Shown here piece by piece: positions 1-6,866 of a stretch of 64,000 nucleotides of DNA. Position 1 is the first letter of the stretch, and each line of letters starts with the position of its first letter. The notes under the pieces are model-generated. The model was not told where the DNA came from. It ran no database searches and saw nothing but the letters and a program-made list of their open reading frames with translations. Position numbers and translations under genes: made by a program. Source of the stretch: Luteibacter flocculans. Its GTDB lineage: Bacteria; Pseudomonadota; Gammaproteobacteria; Xanthomonadales; Rhodanobacteraceae. The stretch spans positions 1,036,001 through 1,100,000 of the forward strand of contig NZ_CP063231.1 of NCBI RefSeq assembly GCF_023612255.1, given 5' to 3'.

Positions 1-601
1 GAACGTCGTTGCTGGCAATGACCGGCAACGCGTGTTCGCCAGCGAGCGCCATGGCGGCGCGCACCCAATGTTCTTCGTTCTCCCGGCCCGTGCGGGTGAG
101 TTCCAGGTACAGGCGATCAGGGAACAGTCGGCGCAGCGGTTCGAGGCGCAGACGGGCCGCGGGCAGGCCGGCGCCGAGCGCCGCTCGCGCCACTTCGCTT
201 TCGCGGCCGGCGATGGCGATGAGCCCGCGCACGCTTTCGGCGTTCATCCAGGCGGCATCCACCAGCGCCCGGCCGGTGCCCTGGCCCTCGCGCCACGCGC
301 GGGACACCAGACGCGACAGGTTGAGGTAGCCGTCGCGGTCCTGGCAGAGCAGGGTGAGCCGCCAGGGGCGTGGATCGTCGGGGCTGGATACCCAGATGTC
401 GCAGCCGGCGATGGGCTTGATGCCCGCCGCCGTGCACTGCTTGTAGAACTTCACCAGCCCGAACAGGTTGCTCTCGTCGGTCAAGGCGACCGCGGGTATG
501 CCCGCCCGCACGCAGGCGCCGACCAGCTGCTTGATGCGGATGGTCGAGTCGACCAGCGAATACTCGCTGTGCAGGTGGAGGTGGGCGAAACGGACGGACA
601 T
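1..601 (-). CDS. dnaE: DNA polymerase III alpha subunit, N-terminal part (cut by window edge)
   Basis: The reading frame runs from an ATG at 601 to the window edge without a stop, giving about 200 residues. Its start reads SVRFAHLHLHSEYSLVD, the PHP-domain opening of replicative alpha subunits with the HLH metal-type motif. It continues with LTDESNLFGLVKFYKQ and AGIKPIAGCDIWV, which match the PHP domain of DnaE. The catalytic core, fingers and clamp-binding parts lie outside the window. DnaE is the polymerising subunit of the chromosomal replicase. It follows the Nudix gene on the same strand with a gap of 105 bases. An error-prone DnaE2 is less likely given the sequence, but cannot be excluded from the N-terminus alone. 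Confidence 0.93.
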   Translation of the reverse strand, partial: MSVRFAHLHLHSEYSLVDSTIRIKQLVGACVRAGIPAVALTDESNLFGLVKFYKQCTAAGIKPIAGCDIWVSSPDDPRPWRLTLLCQDRDGYLNLSRLVSRAWREGQGTGRALVDAAWMNAESVRGLIAIAGRESEVARAALGAGLPAARLRLEPLRRLFPDRLYLELTRTGRENEEHWVRAAMALAGEHALPVIASNDV

Positions 602-706
602 GGGCGACGCCGGGTAAGGCAGGGGGAAGGCTACCCGCCGACGGCGCGCAGAACAAGAATTGACATGCGGATTGGCGTCGCACCGGGCGTGCGGCGCGGC
701 GGGCGC

Positions 707-1291
707 TCAGCGCATGTGTGCGGTCGGGTGTTCGATGAACCAGAGCCCGGCGAACAGTTTCGCGTCGATCGAGAAACCCTCCTTCGCCCGCTCGAACAGC
801 CACTGTCCGGCCTCGGCGCGGGGGACCTCGTGCACGATGATGTTCTCCGTGTCGTCGCCGCCGCCTTCGCCGATTTTTGTGAGATCCCAGGCGCGGGCGA
901 AGGCGATCATCTCGGTGCTCATGCCGGCCGAGGACGGGCCCTCATGCACGAATTCCATGCGCCCGCAGGTATAGCCGGTTTCTTCTTCGAGTTCGCGTTT
1001 CGCCGCCAGCAGCACGTCTTCGTCCTCGGCACCGCTGATGTCGCCGACGAGGCCGGCAGGCATCTCGATGGTGTTGGCGAGAATCGACACGCGGTACTGC
1101 TCGACGAAGACGATCTTGTCTTCAGGCGTCACCGCCAGAATGATGACCGCGCCGCGCGGGTTGGTGCGCACGGCGTACTCCCAGCGCCCCCGTTTCTTGA
1201 GGGCCAGCCACTTGCCGGTGAACATCGTTTCTTCCGGCGCCGAGGCGTCATCGGGAATGGGCGAGGCGTGCGGCAGCGGGCTGTTCAGCAT
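707..1291 (-). CDS. Nudix hydrolase (ADP-ribose pyrophosphatase-like)
   Basis: A 194-residue protein with a Nudix signature, RELEEETGY, preceded by AGLVGDISGAEDEDV. The spacing before the glutamate deviates slightly from the textbook box. Upstream lie a beta-rich region (WEYAVRTNPRGAVIILAV) and EQYR, as in ADP-ribose/ADP-sugar pyrophosphatases, so hydrolysis of a nucleoside diphosphate derivative is likely. The substrate cannot be fixed from sequence. The frame stays open 180 bases further upstream, but that part is a dispersed repeat (see 1388-1472). I start at the ATG at 1291 because an AGGAG ribosome site sits about 10 bases before it. The gene is upstream of dnaE on the same strand. Confidence 0.85.
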   Translation of the reverse strand: MLNSPLPHASPIPDDASAPEETMFTGKWLALKKRGRWEYAVRTNPRGAVIILAVTPEDKIVFVEQYRVSILANTIEMPAGLVGDISGAEDEDVLLAAKRELEEETGYTCGRMEFVHEGPSSAGMSTEMIAFARAWDLTKIGEGGGDDTENIIVHEVPRAEAGQWLFERAKEGFSIDAKLFAGLWFIEHPTAHMR

Positions 1292-1387
1292 GGGCGGCTC
1301 CTGGACGGGACGGCAGAGTATCCGGCCAAGGGTATCGCGCCTGTGTGACGCGGGAGCCACTCTATTGGCGAAAAAGCCAAAAGCACT

Positions 1388-1472
1388 GGTGGGAGCCACC
1401 CTGGTGGCGAAAAGCCAACGAAGCGGTGTAGCGGCAAGGCATGCTCCCATCGCCAGCAGGCTGGCTCCCACC
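1388..1472. repeat. 85-bp palindromic repeat element, copy at locus 1
   Basis: The element begins GGTGGGAGCC and ends GGCTCCCACC, so its ends are perfect 10-bp inverted repeats, and the interior holds GGTGGCGA/TCGCCA-type secondary arms. It has the same length and nearly the same sequence as the reverse complement of the units at 17104-17450 and of the copy at 41377-41461. Degenerate partial copies flank it at about 1350-1387 and 1483-1532. It fills the gap between the 5'-3' exonuclease gene and the Nudix gene. It resembles REP/BIME-type extragenic palindromes in structure and location. Confidence 0.85.
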
Positions 1473-1540
1473 GGCGAGCCCCTACCGGCAGGTACCTGTC
1501 GCCGCTATAGCTGCTCCCACAGGGCTCCCACCGTTTGCGG

Positions 1541-2431
1541 TCAGAGCAGCGCGCGTAGCCGTGTGCGGGTGAGTGGCCCGAAGCGGATGCGCTCGCACAG
1601 GTCGTCCACGGCGCTTGCGTCGCCGGCTCGCCGTGTGAGGGCGTCGGCCGTCTCGGCCACGGCGATGTCGAGCGCGATGCGGGTCAGTCGGCGGCACAGC
1701 AGGGCTTGCTCGGCATGCTCGCGCAGGCGCACGGCACAGGCCGCTGCTCCGCGGAAGCGCAGGTACGGCACCTCGTCCACGCGATCCAGAATGGCGTCGA
1801 GGCTGCCAAAGTGGGCGAGCAACGCGGCGGCGGTTTTCGCACCGATGCCGGGTACGCCCGGAATGTTGTCCACGGCGTCGCCGCACAGCGCGAGATAGTC
1901 GGCGACCTGGTGCGGATGCACGCCCATCCGCTCGAACACGCCTGCCGCGCCCCAGCGCACGTTCTTGGCGAAATCCCATTGTTCGTCGCGCTCGCCGAGC
2001 AACTGGCCGAAGTCCTTGTCCGCCGAAACGATCACGCCGCGGAACCCATGCGAACGCAGACCCCACAAGGCGCTGCCGATGAGATCGTCGGCTTCGTACT
2101 GGTGGTCGTTGAGCACGGTCAGACCAAGGGCCGCGGCGATCTCACGGCACAGCGCGAACTGGCGCACGAGTTGCGGTGGCGGCAGCTCGCGGTTGGCCTT
2201 GTAAGCGGGATAGATCGCATTGCGAAACGACGTAGTGAGCGACGCGTCGAACGCCACGGCCATGTGCTCCGCGCGGCTGCGTTCCAGCAGTTCGCAGAGA
2301 AATCGTGTGAAACCGTGGACGGCGTTGACCGATTCGCCTTCGTGGTCGTGGAATTCGTCCGGCATCGAGTGCCAGGCGCGAAAGACGTAGAGGCTGCCGT
2401 CGACCAGGTGAACGAGCGAGTCGTCGCTCAC
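1541..2431 (-). CDS. 5'-3' exonuclease (PIN / H3TH fold, Xni-like)
   Basis: A 296-residue protein of the polymerase-I-type 5' nuclease family without a polymerase part. Visible motifs are LVDGSLYVFRAWH near the N-terminus (metal-binding Asp), AVAFDA, YEADDLIGS, VIVSADKDFGQLL, and the helix-hairpin-helix region GDAVDNIPGVPGIGAKTAA. These are the acidic metal site and DNA-binding arch of FEN/ExoIX-like enzymes. It presumably processes flaps or RNA primers. The GTG start at 2431 overlaps the nitroreductase stop as GTGA, so translation is likely coupled. A longer frame reaching 2593 runs inside the nitroreductase gene and is not used. Confidence 0.9.
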   Translation of the reverse strand: MSDDSLVHLVDGSLYVFRAWHSMPDEFHDHEGESVNAVHGFTRFLCELLERSRAEHMAVAFDASLTTSFRNAIYPAYKANRELPPPQLVRQFALCREIAAALGLTVLNDHQYEADDLIGSALWGLRSHGFRGVIVSADKDFGQLLGERDEQWDFAKNVRWGAAGVFERMGVHPHQVADYLALCGDAVDNIPGVPGIGAKTAAALLAHFGSLDAILDRVDEVPYLRFRGAAACAVRLREHAEQALLCRRLTRIALDIAVAETADALTRRAGDASAVDDLCERIRFGPLTRTRLRALL

Positions 2432-2994
2432 GGCGTCCACACGCTCACGATCTCGTCGTAGGACGGGCGGTCGCGTTCGGGGGCCTCTATCGACGGCGTG
2501 CCGATGTGGATGAAGCCGATGACGTGCTCGCTCTTCTTCATGCCGAGCAGCTTGGCGACCTCGCGGTCGTACGCGGCCCAGCCGGTCAGCCACTGCGCGC
2601 CGAAACCGAGCGCCTGAGCGCCGAGCAGCAGGTTGTAGGCCACGCAGCCGGCAGTGAGATCCTGTTCCAGTGCCGGCACCTTGCTGTCGCCGTCGATCTT
2701 CGCCGAGACCACGAGAACGAGCGGCGCGTGTTCGTAGCGCTGGCGTTCCTTCTCGCGTTTGGCATCGGACAGTCCGGGGTCGTTTTCTTCGGCACGCTGC
2801 GCGAGCGCACGCCCAAAGGCGCGCTTGGCCTCACCACGCAGCACGCGGATGCGGAACGGTGTGAGCTTGCCGTGGTCTGGCACGCGCAGCGCCGCTTCGA
2901 GCAGACGACGCAAGGTGGCGTCATCGGGCGCCGGCTCGCCGAGTTGGCGTGAGGGCACGGAACGGCGAGCGTTGAGAAAGGCGAGATCGGTCAT
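2428..2994 (-). CDS. Nitroreductase family protein (YdjA-like)
   Basis: A 188-residue flavoprotein of the small nitroreductase type. It has RRSVPSRQLGEPAP at the N-terminus (FMN phosphate contact region), VPDHGKLTPFRIRVL, and a central AGCVAYNLLLGAQALGFGAQWLTGW, matching YdjA-like minimal NAD(P)H:FMN nitroreductases. It probably reduces nitro- or quinone-type compounds in the cytoplasm, but the physiological substrate is unknown. Its stop overlaps the GTG start of the exonuclease gene by four bases. The upstream gap of 44 bases separates it from the end of the DUF3106 gene on the same strand. Confidence 0.88.
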   Translation of the reverse strand: MTDLAFLNARRSVPSRQLGEPAPDDATLRRLLEAALRVPDHGKLTPFRIRVLRGEAKRAFGRALAQRAEENDPGLSDAKREKERQRYEHAPLVLVVSAKIDGDSKVPALEQDLTAGCVAYNLLLGAQALGFGAQWLTGWAAYDREVAKLLGMKKSEHVIGFIHIGTPSIEAPERDRPSYDEIVSVWTP

Positions 2995-3038
2995 CGCGCC
3001 AGTTTACCGGACCGGCCTCCCGGCTCCCACCCGAAGAC

Positions 3039-3602
3039 CTAGGGGTGGTCCGGCGGCGGCGGGCGATCATCCGGGGGCGGCGGCAGCGCGTCCTTGGGGC
3101 CGAGCTGGTCCACGGCAGCACGGCGCTGTTCGGGCGACTGGTTTTCCCAGCGTTCCTTCAGCGCCTGGCGCTGCGCGGGCGGCAGGTTGCGGAAGCGTTC
3201 GAACGCATCGTGCAGCTTCGCTCGCTCTTCGGGCGAGAGATCCTGGAATTTCTGCCGGTTCCGGCGCGCTTCCGCGCGTTCTTCGGGCGTCATGTGCTGC
3301 CAGCGTTCGATGCGCTCGCGGATTTCGGCGCGGCGTTCGGGCGGCAGGCCGCGCCAGCGCTGTGCCTTGTCGAGCATCTTCGACTGGCGCTGCGGCGGGA
3401 AGGTATCCCAGTCCTGCGCGAGAGGGGCGAGGATGTCCTTCTCGTCCGGCGACAAGGCGCTCCATGGCCGCGGCGGCGGCAGCGGGCCCTGCTCGCCCGG
3501 CGGCGGAGGCGGTGGCGGGCGGTCCTGCGCCATGGCGGCCAAAGGCGCCGCGGCGAGGACCAGCAGGGCGAGAACGAGCGGTACGCGACGCATGGCGATC
3601 AC
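3039..3602 (-). CDS. DUF3106 secreted/periplasmic protein
   Basis: A 187-residue protein with a signal peptide (RRVPLVLALLVLAAAPLAAMAQ), a seven-proline run just after it, and a repeated helical motif of the form LSPEERAKLHDAFERFRNLP or MTPEERAEARRNRQKFQDL that recurs about every 20-25 residues and defines DUF3106. It ends in another proline-rich stretch. The function is unknown. It may begin at GTG 3602, overlapping the previous stop as GTGA, or at ATG 3593. It is the last gene of a sigma factor / DUF3619 / DUF3106 operon, an arrangement seen elsewhere in beta- and gammaproteobacteria, which suggests an envelope-related regulon. Confidence 0.82.
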   Translation of the reverse strand: MIAMRRVPLVLALLVLAAAPLAAMAQDRPPPPPPPGEQGPLPPPRPWSALSPDEKDILAPLAQDWDTFPPQRQSKMLDKAQRWRGLPPERRAEIRERIERWQHMTPEERAEARRNRQKFQDLSPEERAKLHDAFERFRNLPPAQRQALKERWENQSPEQRRAAVDQLGPKDALPPPPDDRPPPPDHP

Positions 3603-3970
3603 TTGCGGGACGAGTTGGGGGTGTCGGCGTACGCCAGCCAGCTATAGAACTGGAGGTCCTTGTAGAGCGCCGGATCGGCGCTGTCGGCGTCGGGCGGCAG
3701 GTCGTTCGGGTCGGCGTCGGCCATCTGGGTGACTGCCGGCGGCGCGCTGGGCGCCACGCCGGGCCGCCATGCCATCAACGCGGCCAGGGCCAGCACTGCG
3801 AAGGCGCCGGTCGGCAGCAGCAGCCGATGCGTGGCCGAGGTCTGCGGCTTCGCCAGGGCAGTACGCCGCGCCGCGCGCAGGCGCCCGGCGATGGCCGGGT
3901 CGACGTCCCGGCTGGCGCGCAGGTAGAGATCCCTGGCGCGACGTTCGAATTCCTGATCGTGCTGGCTCAT
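3599..3970 (-). CDS. DUF3619-like membrane protein, possible sigma-factor partner
   Basis: A 123-residue protein with a cytoplasmic N-terminal segment (SQHDQEFERRARDLYLRASR), one hydrophobic helix (LLLPTGAFAVLALAALMAW, about residues 51-69) and an acidic periplasmic tail (ADADPNDLPPDADSADP). This is the layout of DUF3619 proteins, which accompany a sigma factor and could act as its anti-sigma factor; that role is inference. ATG 3970 overlaps the sigma gene stop as ATGA. A second ATG at 3976 lies inside the sigma gene and is less likely. Downstream it overlaps DUF3106 by GTGA. Confidence 0.75.
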   Translation of the reverse strand: MSQHDQEFERRARDLYLRASRDVDPAIAGRLRAARRTALAKPQTSATHRLLLPTGAFAVLALAALMAWRPGVAPSAPPAVTQMADADPNDLPPDADSADPALYKDLQFYSWLAYADTPNSSRK

Positions 3971-4590
3971 CGCCATGCCTCCAGTTGACCGCGCAGCGCA
4001 TGCATCGCGCGCGAAAGATGGGTTTTCACACTGCCGTCCGAACAGCCCATGGCTGCGGCCGTTTCCGCCACGTCCAGGCCTTCCATGATGCGCAGGATGA
4101 AGGCCTCGCGCTGGCGCGTGGGCAGGTTGCGCAGGGCCGCGACGATGTCTGCGTAGGCCTGCGAATCCTGCAACCGCGCCGAGGGGTCGGGGGCGTCGTC
4201 GGCAGGCTCCCAGCTCGGCAACTCGTCGCCGTCGTCGTCCTAGCCGCCGCCCAGCCAGCCCACCACGATCGAGCGCACCTTGCGGCGGCGCTGAAGATCG
4301 ACGATGCGCCGACGCAGGATGCCCCAGAACAGCGGCGTCCATTCGCCATTGGGCTTGTCGCCGTAGTGGCGAACGAGTCGCAACATCGCGTCCTGCACCG
4401 CGTCCAGGGCGTCCTCCCGGTTACCCAGGTGAATTTCCGCCATGCGCCAGGCGCGCCGCTCGATGCCGGCGAGAAAGGCGTCCATGTTCGCCGGTACCTC
4501 GCGAACGTCCTCCAGCGACGTGCCGGCGAGCGCGAGCGCAGCGTTCACGGTGCTCTCCGCGGCGTCGGTGTTGGCATCCTCGTGCTCCAT
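3967..4590 (-). pseudogene. Sigma-70 family RNA polymerase sigma factor interrupted by an in-frame amber codon
   Basis: Codons 1-116 (ATG 4590) give a region-2-like half: HLGNREDALDAVQDAMLRLV, then PLFWGILRRRIVDLQRRRKV. A TAG at 4242-4240 follows GWLGGG. The same frame then continues for 90 codons, DDDGDELPSWEP and onward, and contains a clear region 4: LPTRQREAFILRIMEG, then AAAMGCSDGSVKTHLSRAMH. The halves are in one frame with no shift, so a single base change (for example GAG to TAG) explains it. Either this is a recent nonsense mutation or sequencing error, or the halves are made separately; a TTG at 4221 could start the second half. Normal length would be about 207 residues. The downstream stop overlaps the DUF3619 start. 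Confidence 0.8.
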
Positions 4591-4672
4591 ACGGCGTTGG
4601 TACGCTCCGATAAACGCGGTCGGCGACCGCCGGTTGACTGCCTGTTGGGCGCCATCTTCCGGGGGCAGGGAT

Positions 4673-5128
4673 TTACGGCTTCTGAAGTCCGTCGGGACGC
4701 CGCACGGCGAGGGGCCAGGCCACCGCGGCGGCCAGTGCCGCGCCCACGGCCGCCAGGACGAAGTCTGCCGGGCCTTGGGACAGCCGCGCCAGCTCGAGCA
4801 GCATGGCCGGGCCCGCGTTGCCCAGCGCTCGCGCCAGGCCCATGCCCATCATGCCGGCGATCGTTGCCCCAGACGCCAGACAGGCGGCGTAGATGGCGGC
4901 GATCAGTGTCGATCCGGCGGCCAGCAGCGCGCCGATCCAGCCTTCGAAGCGAAGCCAGCGACGTACCACGGTGCCGAGTATCCATCCGGCGGGCAGCACC
5001 ATGGCGGGCAGGGGGCGCGAGAACATCATCGTGGGCACCATCCAGACGGCGCCCACGGCGAAGCCGAACATCACGGCGCAGAACACGCCGAAGAGGAAGC
5101 CAGGAAGGCGGAAAGGCTCAGCCGGCAC
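4673..5128 (-). CDS. Small integral membrane protein of unknown function
   Basis: About 151 residues with four hydrophobic stretches: GFLFGVFCAVMFGFAVGAVW, AMVLPAGWILGTVV, IGALLAAGSTLIAAIYAACL and FVLAAVGAALAAAVAWPLAV. The loop before the last helix carries LARALGNAGPAM. I do not recognise a family. The start is uncertain: GTG at 5128 puts the first helix near the N-terminus, while the frame is open to 5275. An ATG at 5150 is in another frame and stops after ten codons. It lies upstream of the sigma operon on the same strand, with an 82-base gap. It diverges from sufT. Confidence 0.6.
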   Translation of the reverse strand: MPAEPFRLPGFLFGVFCAVMFGFAVGAVWMVPTMMFSRPLPAMVLPAGWILGTVVRRWLRFEGWIGALLAAGSTLIAAIYAACLASGATIAGMMGMGLARALGNAGPAMLLELARLSQGPADFVLAAVGAALAAAVAWPLAVRRPDGLQKP

Positions 5129-5249
5129 GGGTTGGGTCCAGGTCGCGCATGGGAGGGGCCAGAGGGCAAAGCGGCCATGATAGCGGGCGTACCGGCCGCC
5201 CGCTCTTGAGCGGGACGGGCGCTGCCCCGACGTAGGACTCCGTGGATGC

Positions 5250-5278
5250 TTACCGCGCGCGACGGGCGGGAGCATAAT
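5250..5278 (+). promoter_or_regulatory. Putative sigma-70 promoter of sufT
   Basis: TTACCG (5250-5255) and CATAAT (5273-5278) are separated by 17 bases and lie about 40 bases before the sufT ATG. The spacing and -10 box fit a housekeeping promoter; the -35 box is weak. This is a prediction from sequence only. Confidence 0.45.
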
Positions 5279-5319
5279 CGGCGACTTTGCGGCCGCGCTG
5301 CGGCCTTCACAGGACAGTA

Positions 5320-5877
5320 ATGAGCGGTTTCAGCCTCAGCAGCGAACCCTTTACCCTCGAGCGCGACTGCCAGGCGGTCATGGTGCCGCAGGGCGAGACG
5401 GTGACGCTTCCGGCCGGCCAGGTCGGCTACATCACCCAGGCCCTCGGCGGCAGCTTCACCGTCTACGTGGAGGGCAACCTGTTCCGTATCGCCGGCAACG
5501 ACGCCGACGCGCTGGGCAAGGAGCCACCGAAGCCGATCGAACTCTCCGACGACGCCTCCGACGAGGACGTCGAGAAGCTGGTGTGGCAGCAACTGCGCAC
5601 CTGTTTCGACCCCGAGATTCCCATCAACGTCGTGGAACTGGGCCTCGTCTACGACGTGAGCCTGGAAACCGGCGACGAGGGCGGCCGCAAGGTCTACGTC
5701 AAGATGACCCTTACCGCCCCAGGTTGCGGCATGGGCGACATCCTCGTCGACGACGTGCGTACGAAGCTCGAAATCATTCCCACCGTGATGGAAGCCGACG
5801 TCGACCTCGTCTTCGATCCGCCGTGGAACCATTCGATGATGTCGGACGCGGCGAAGCTAGAGACGGGGATGCTCTGA
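5320..5877 (+). CDS. sufT: Putative Fe-S cluster assembly protein SufT
   Basis: A 185-residue protein. The N-terminal part (about residues 1-70) is a small beta-rich domain with VTLPAGQVGYITQALGGSF. The C-terminal part is a DUF59/MIP18 domain with TCFDPEIPINVVELGLVYDV, then MTLTAPGCGMGDIL containing the conserved Cys, and VDLVFDPPWNHSMM. This combination is that of SufT, an auxiliary factor in iron-sulfur cluster maturation in the cytoplasm. The ATG at 5320 has AGGACAG just before it; the open frame from 5287 lacks such a site. No other suf gene is in the window. Confidence 0.9.
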   Translation: MSGFSLSSEPFTLERDCQAVMVPQGETVTLPAGQVGYITQALGGSFTVYVEGNLFRIAGNDADALGKEPPKPIELSDDASDEDVEKLVWQQLRTCFDPEIPINVVELGLVYDVSLETGDEGGRKVYVKMTLTAPGCGMGDILVDDVRTKLEIIPTVMEADVDLVFDPPWNHSMMSDAAKLETGML

Positions 5878-5892
5878 ACCGCCGCGCGTCCC

Positions 5893-5928
5893 GATGGCAG
5901 ATCCAAACTAGATGGCAGATCCGAACTA
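5893..5928. repeat. 18-bp tandem duplication
   Basis: GATGGCAGATCCAAACTA is followed at once by GATGGCAGATCCGAACTA, two copies differing in one base, just after the sufT stop. No function is evident. Confidence 0.8.
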
Positions 5929-6024
5929 GCGTACGGCGAGCGTGAGCTACCGACGTCAGCATGCATGGTATCTCCGACGCATCGGCGCGCTCGTCGCAGG
6001 TCACCGACGTAAAGAGCCCGCGAT

Positions 6025-6489
6025 TCACGCGTCCTCTTCGCTCTGATCCACCGCCATCGGCACCACACCCGCATCGAGCGACGCACCATAGCTGGCGATC
6101 GTCTTGACGTTGGCTGGAGAGAGATATCCGGCGGGGACGCGGTTTTCGTACATGCGCGTTTCGAGAGCGAAGTGCGCATCGAGGTCGAGGGCCTTCGTTA
6201 CGGCAAGGATCTCGTCGCGGTGCGGCGCGAGGGCTCGCAGCAGCAGGGTCAGGGCATCGTCCAGCATGTACGTGCGCTGCCACGGCAGCTCGAAGCACCA
6301 TCCGTTGGTTCGCCGCTGCAGGTCGGAGCGAGCGATGTGCTCGCCCTTCTGCCACGTGGTTGCGCCGGCCAGCCCTATCTCGCCCACGAGATGGTCCAGC
6401 GTCTGCCGTTCCGAGGTCAGGCGGAAAGCCGCGCGTACCGAAGGGGTGAGGTGACGGAGGTCCGACTCGATATCGGCAGCTTCGCGCAT
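6025..6489 (-). CDS. DUF4279-like protein
   Basis: A 154-residue soluble protein. The segment RLTSERQTLDHLVGEIGL, then TTWQKGEH, then RTNGWCFELPW, followed by a helix with LTLLLRALAPHRDEIL and a C-terminal strand pattern ending ASLDAGVVPM, fits the DUF4279 fold. In that family a WxKG-type motif and a tryptophan in 'W-[FY]' contexts are conserved. The function is unknown; some members occur near contact-dependent or immunity genes, but nothing here shows this. ATG 6489 is preceded by GAAAGGGA at a good distance, so I prefer it to ATG 6513. The palindrome at 6575-6592 lies 86 bases upstream. Confidence 0.7.
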   Translation of the reverse strand: MREAADIESDLRHLTPSVRAAFRLTSERQTLDHLVGEIGLAGATTWQKGEHIARSDLQRRTNGWCFELPWQRTYMLDDALTLLLRALAPHRDEILAVTKALDLDAHFALETRMYENRVPAGYLSPANVKTIASYGASLDAGVVPMAVDQSEEDA

Positions 6490-6574
6490 CGGGAATCCCT
6501 TTCGCAGGTTCATGAGGTCTTGGCGTGCGTAGCATCGCGTTTTTTCAAGGCTCAGGGATAGCCTGATCAGGGCC

Positions 6575-6592
6575 CCTAGGGAAATCCCTAGG
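6575..6592. promoter_or_regulatory. Perfect CCTAGGGA inverted repeat, operator-like
   Basis: CCTAGGGAAATCCCTAGG consists of two perfect 8-base arms around AA. It sits in the 377-base gap between the divergent DUF4279 gene (start 6489) and the M4 protease (start 6867). CTAG is normally rare in such genomes, and a short, symmetrical site of this kind suits a dimeric regulator such as a LuxR/NarL-type protein. The identity of the regulator is inference. The rest of 6490-6866 shows no convincing gene. Confidence 0.5.
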
Positions 6593-6866
6593 TAGTCGAC
6601 CGCGAAAACTTGCGCTAGGTTGACCATGACCTTCGGCAGGGAGACCGGTGGTCGGTTCCGTGGACGCCGCCCACGCATACGACGGCGCCTTTCAAACGAA
6701 GTCCATGCCGCTTTCCGAGGGACCAGGAGGAGGGGGCGACAGGCGGACGGGCACGGGGCTGCTGGACAACACGGGCATCGCGCTACGGCGCGAATTCATA
6801 TCGTTCGGAATGTGGTCCCCACGGCCGCAATGGCTTCGTGCGGCCCATTCCCGGAGGAGGAACGTA

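Noticed and set aside
32-1348. Long plus-strand open frame over dnaE and the Nudix gene
   Set aside because: It is an antisense shadow of the real genes; its protein is rich in Arg, Ala and Gly, with no motif. The minus-strand frames carry PHP and Nudix signatures.
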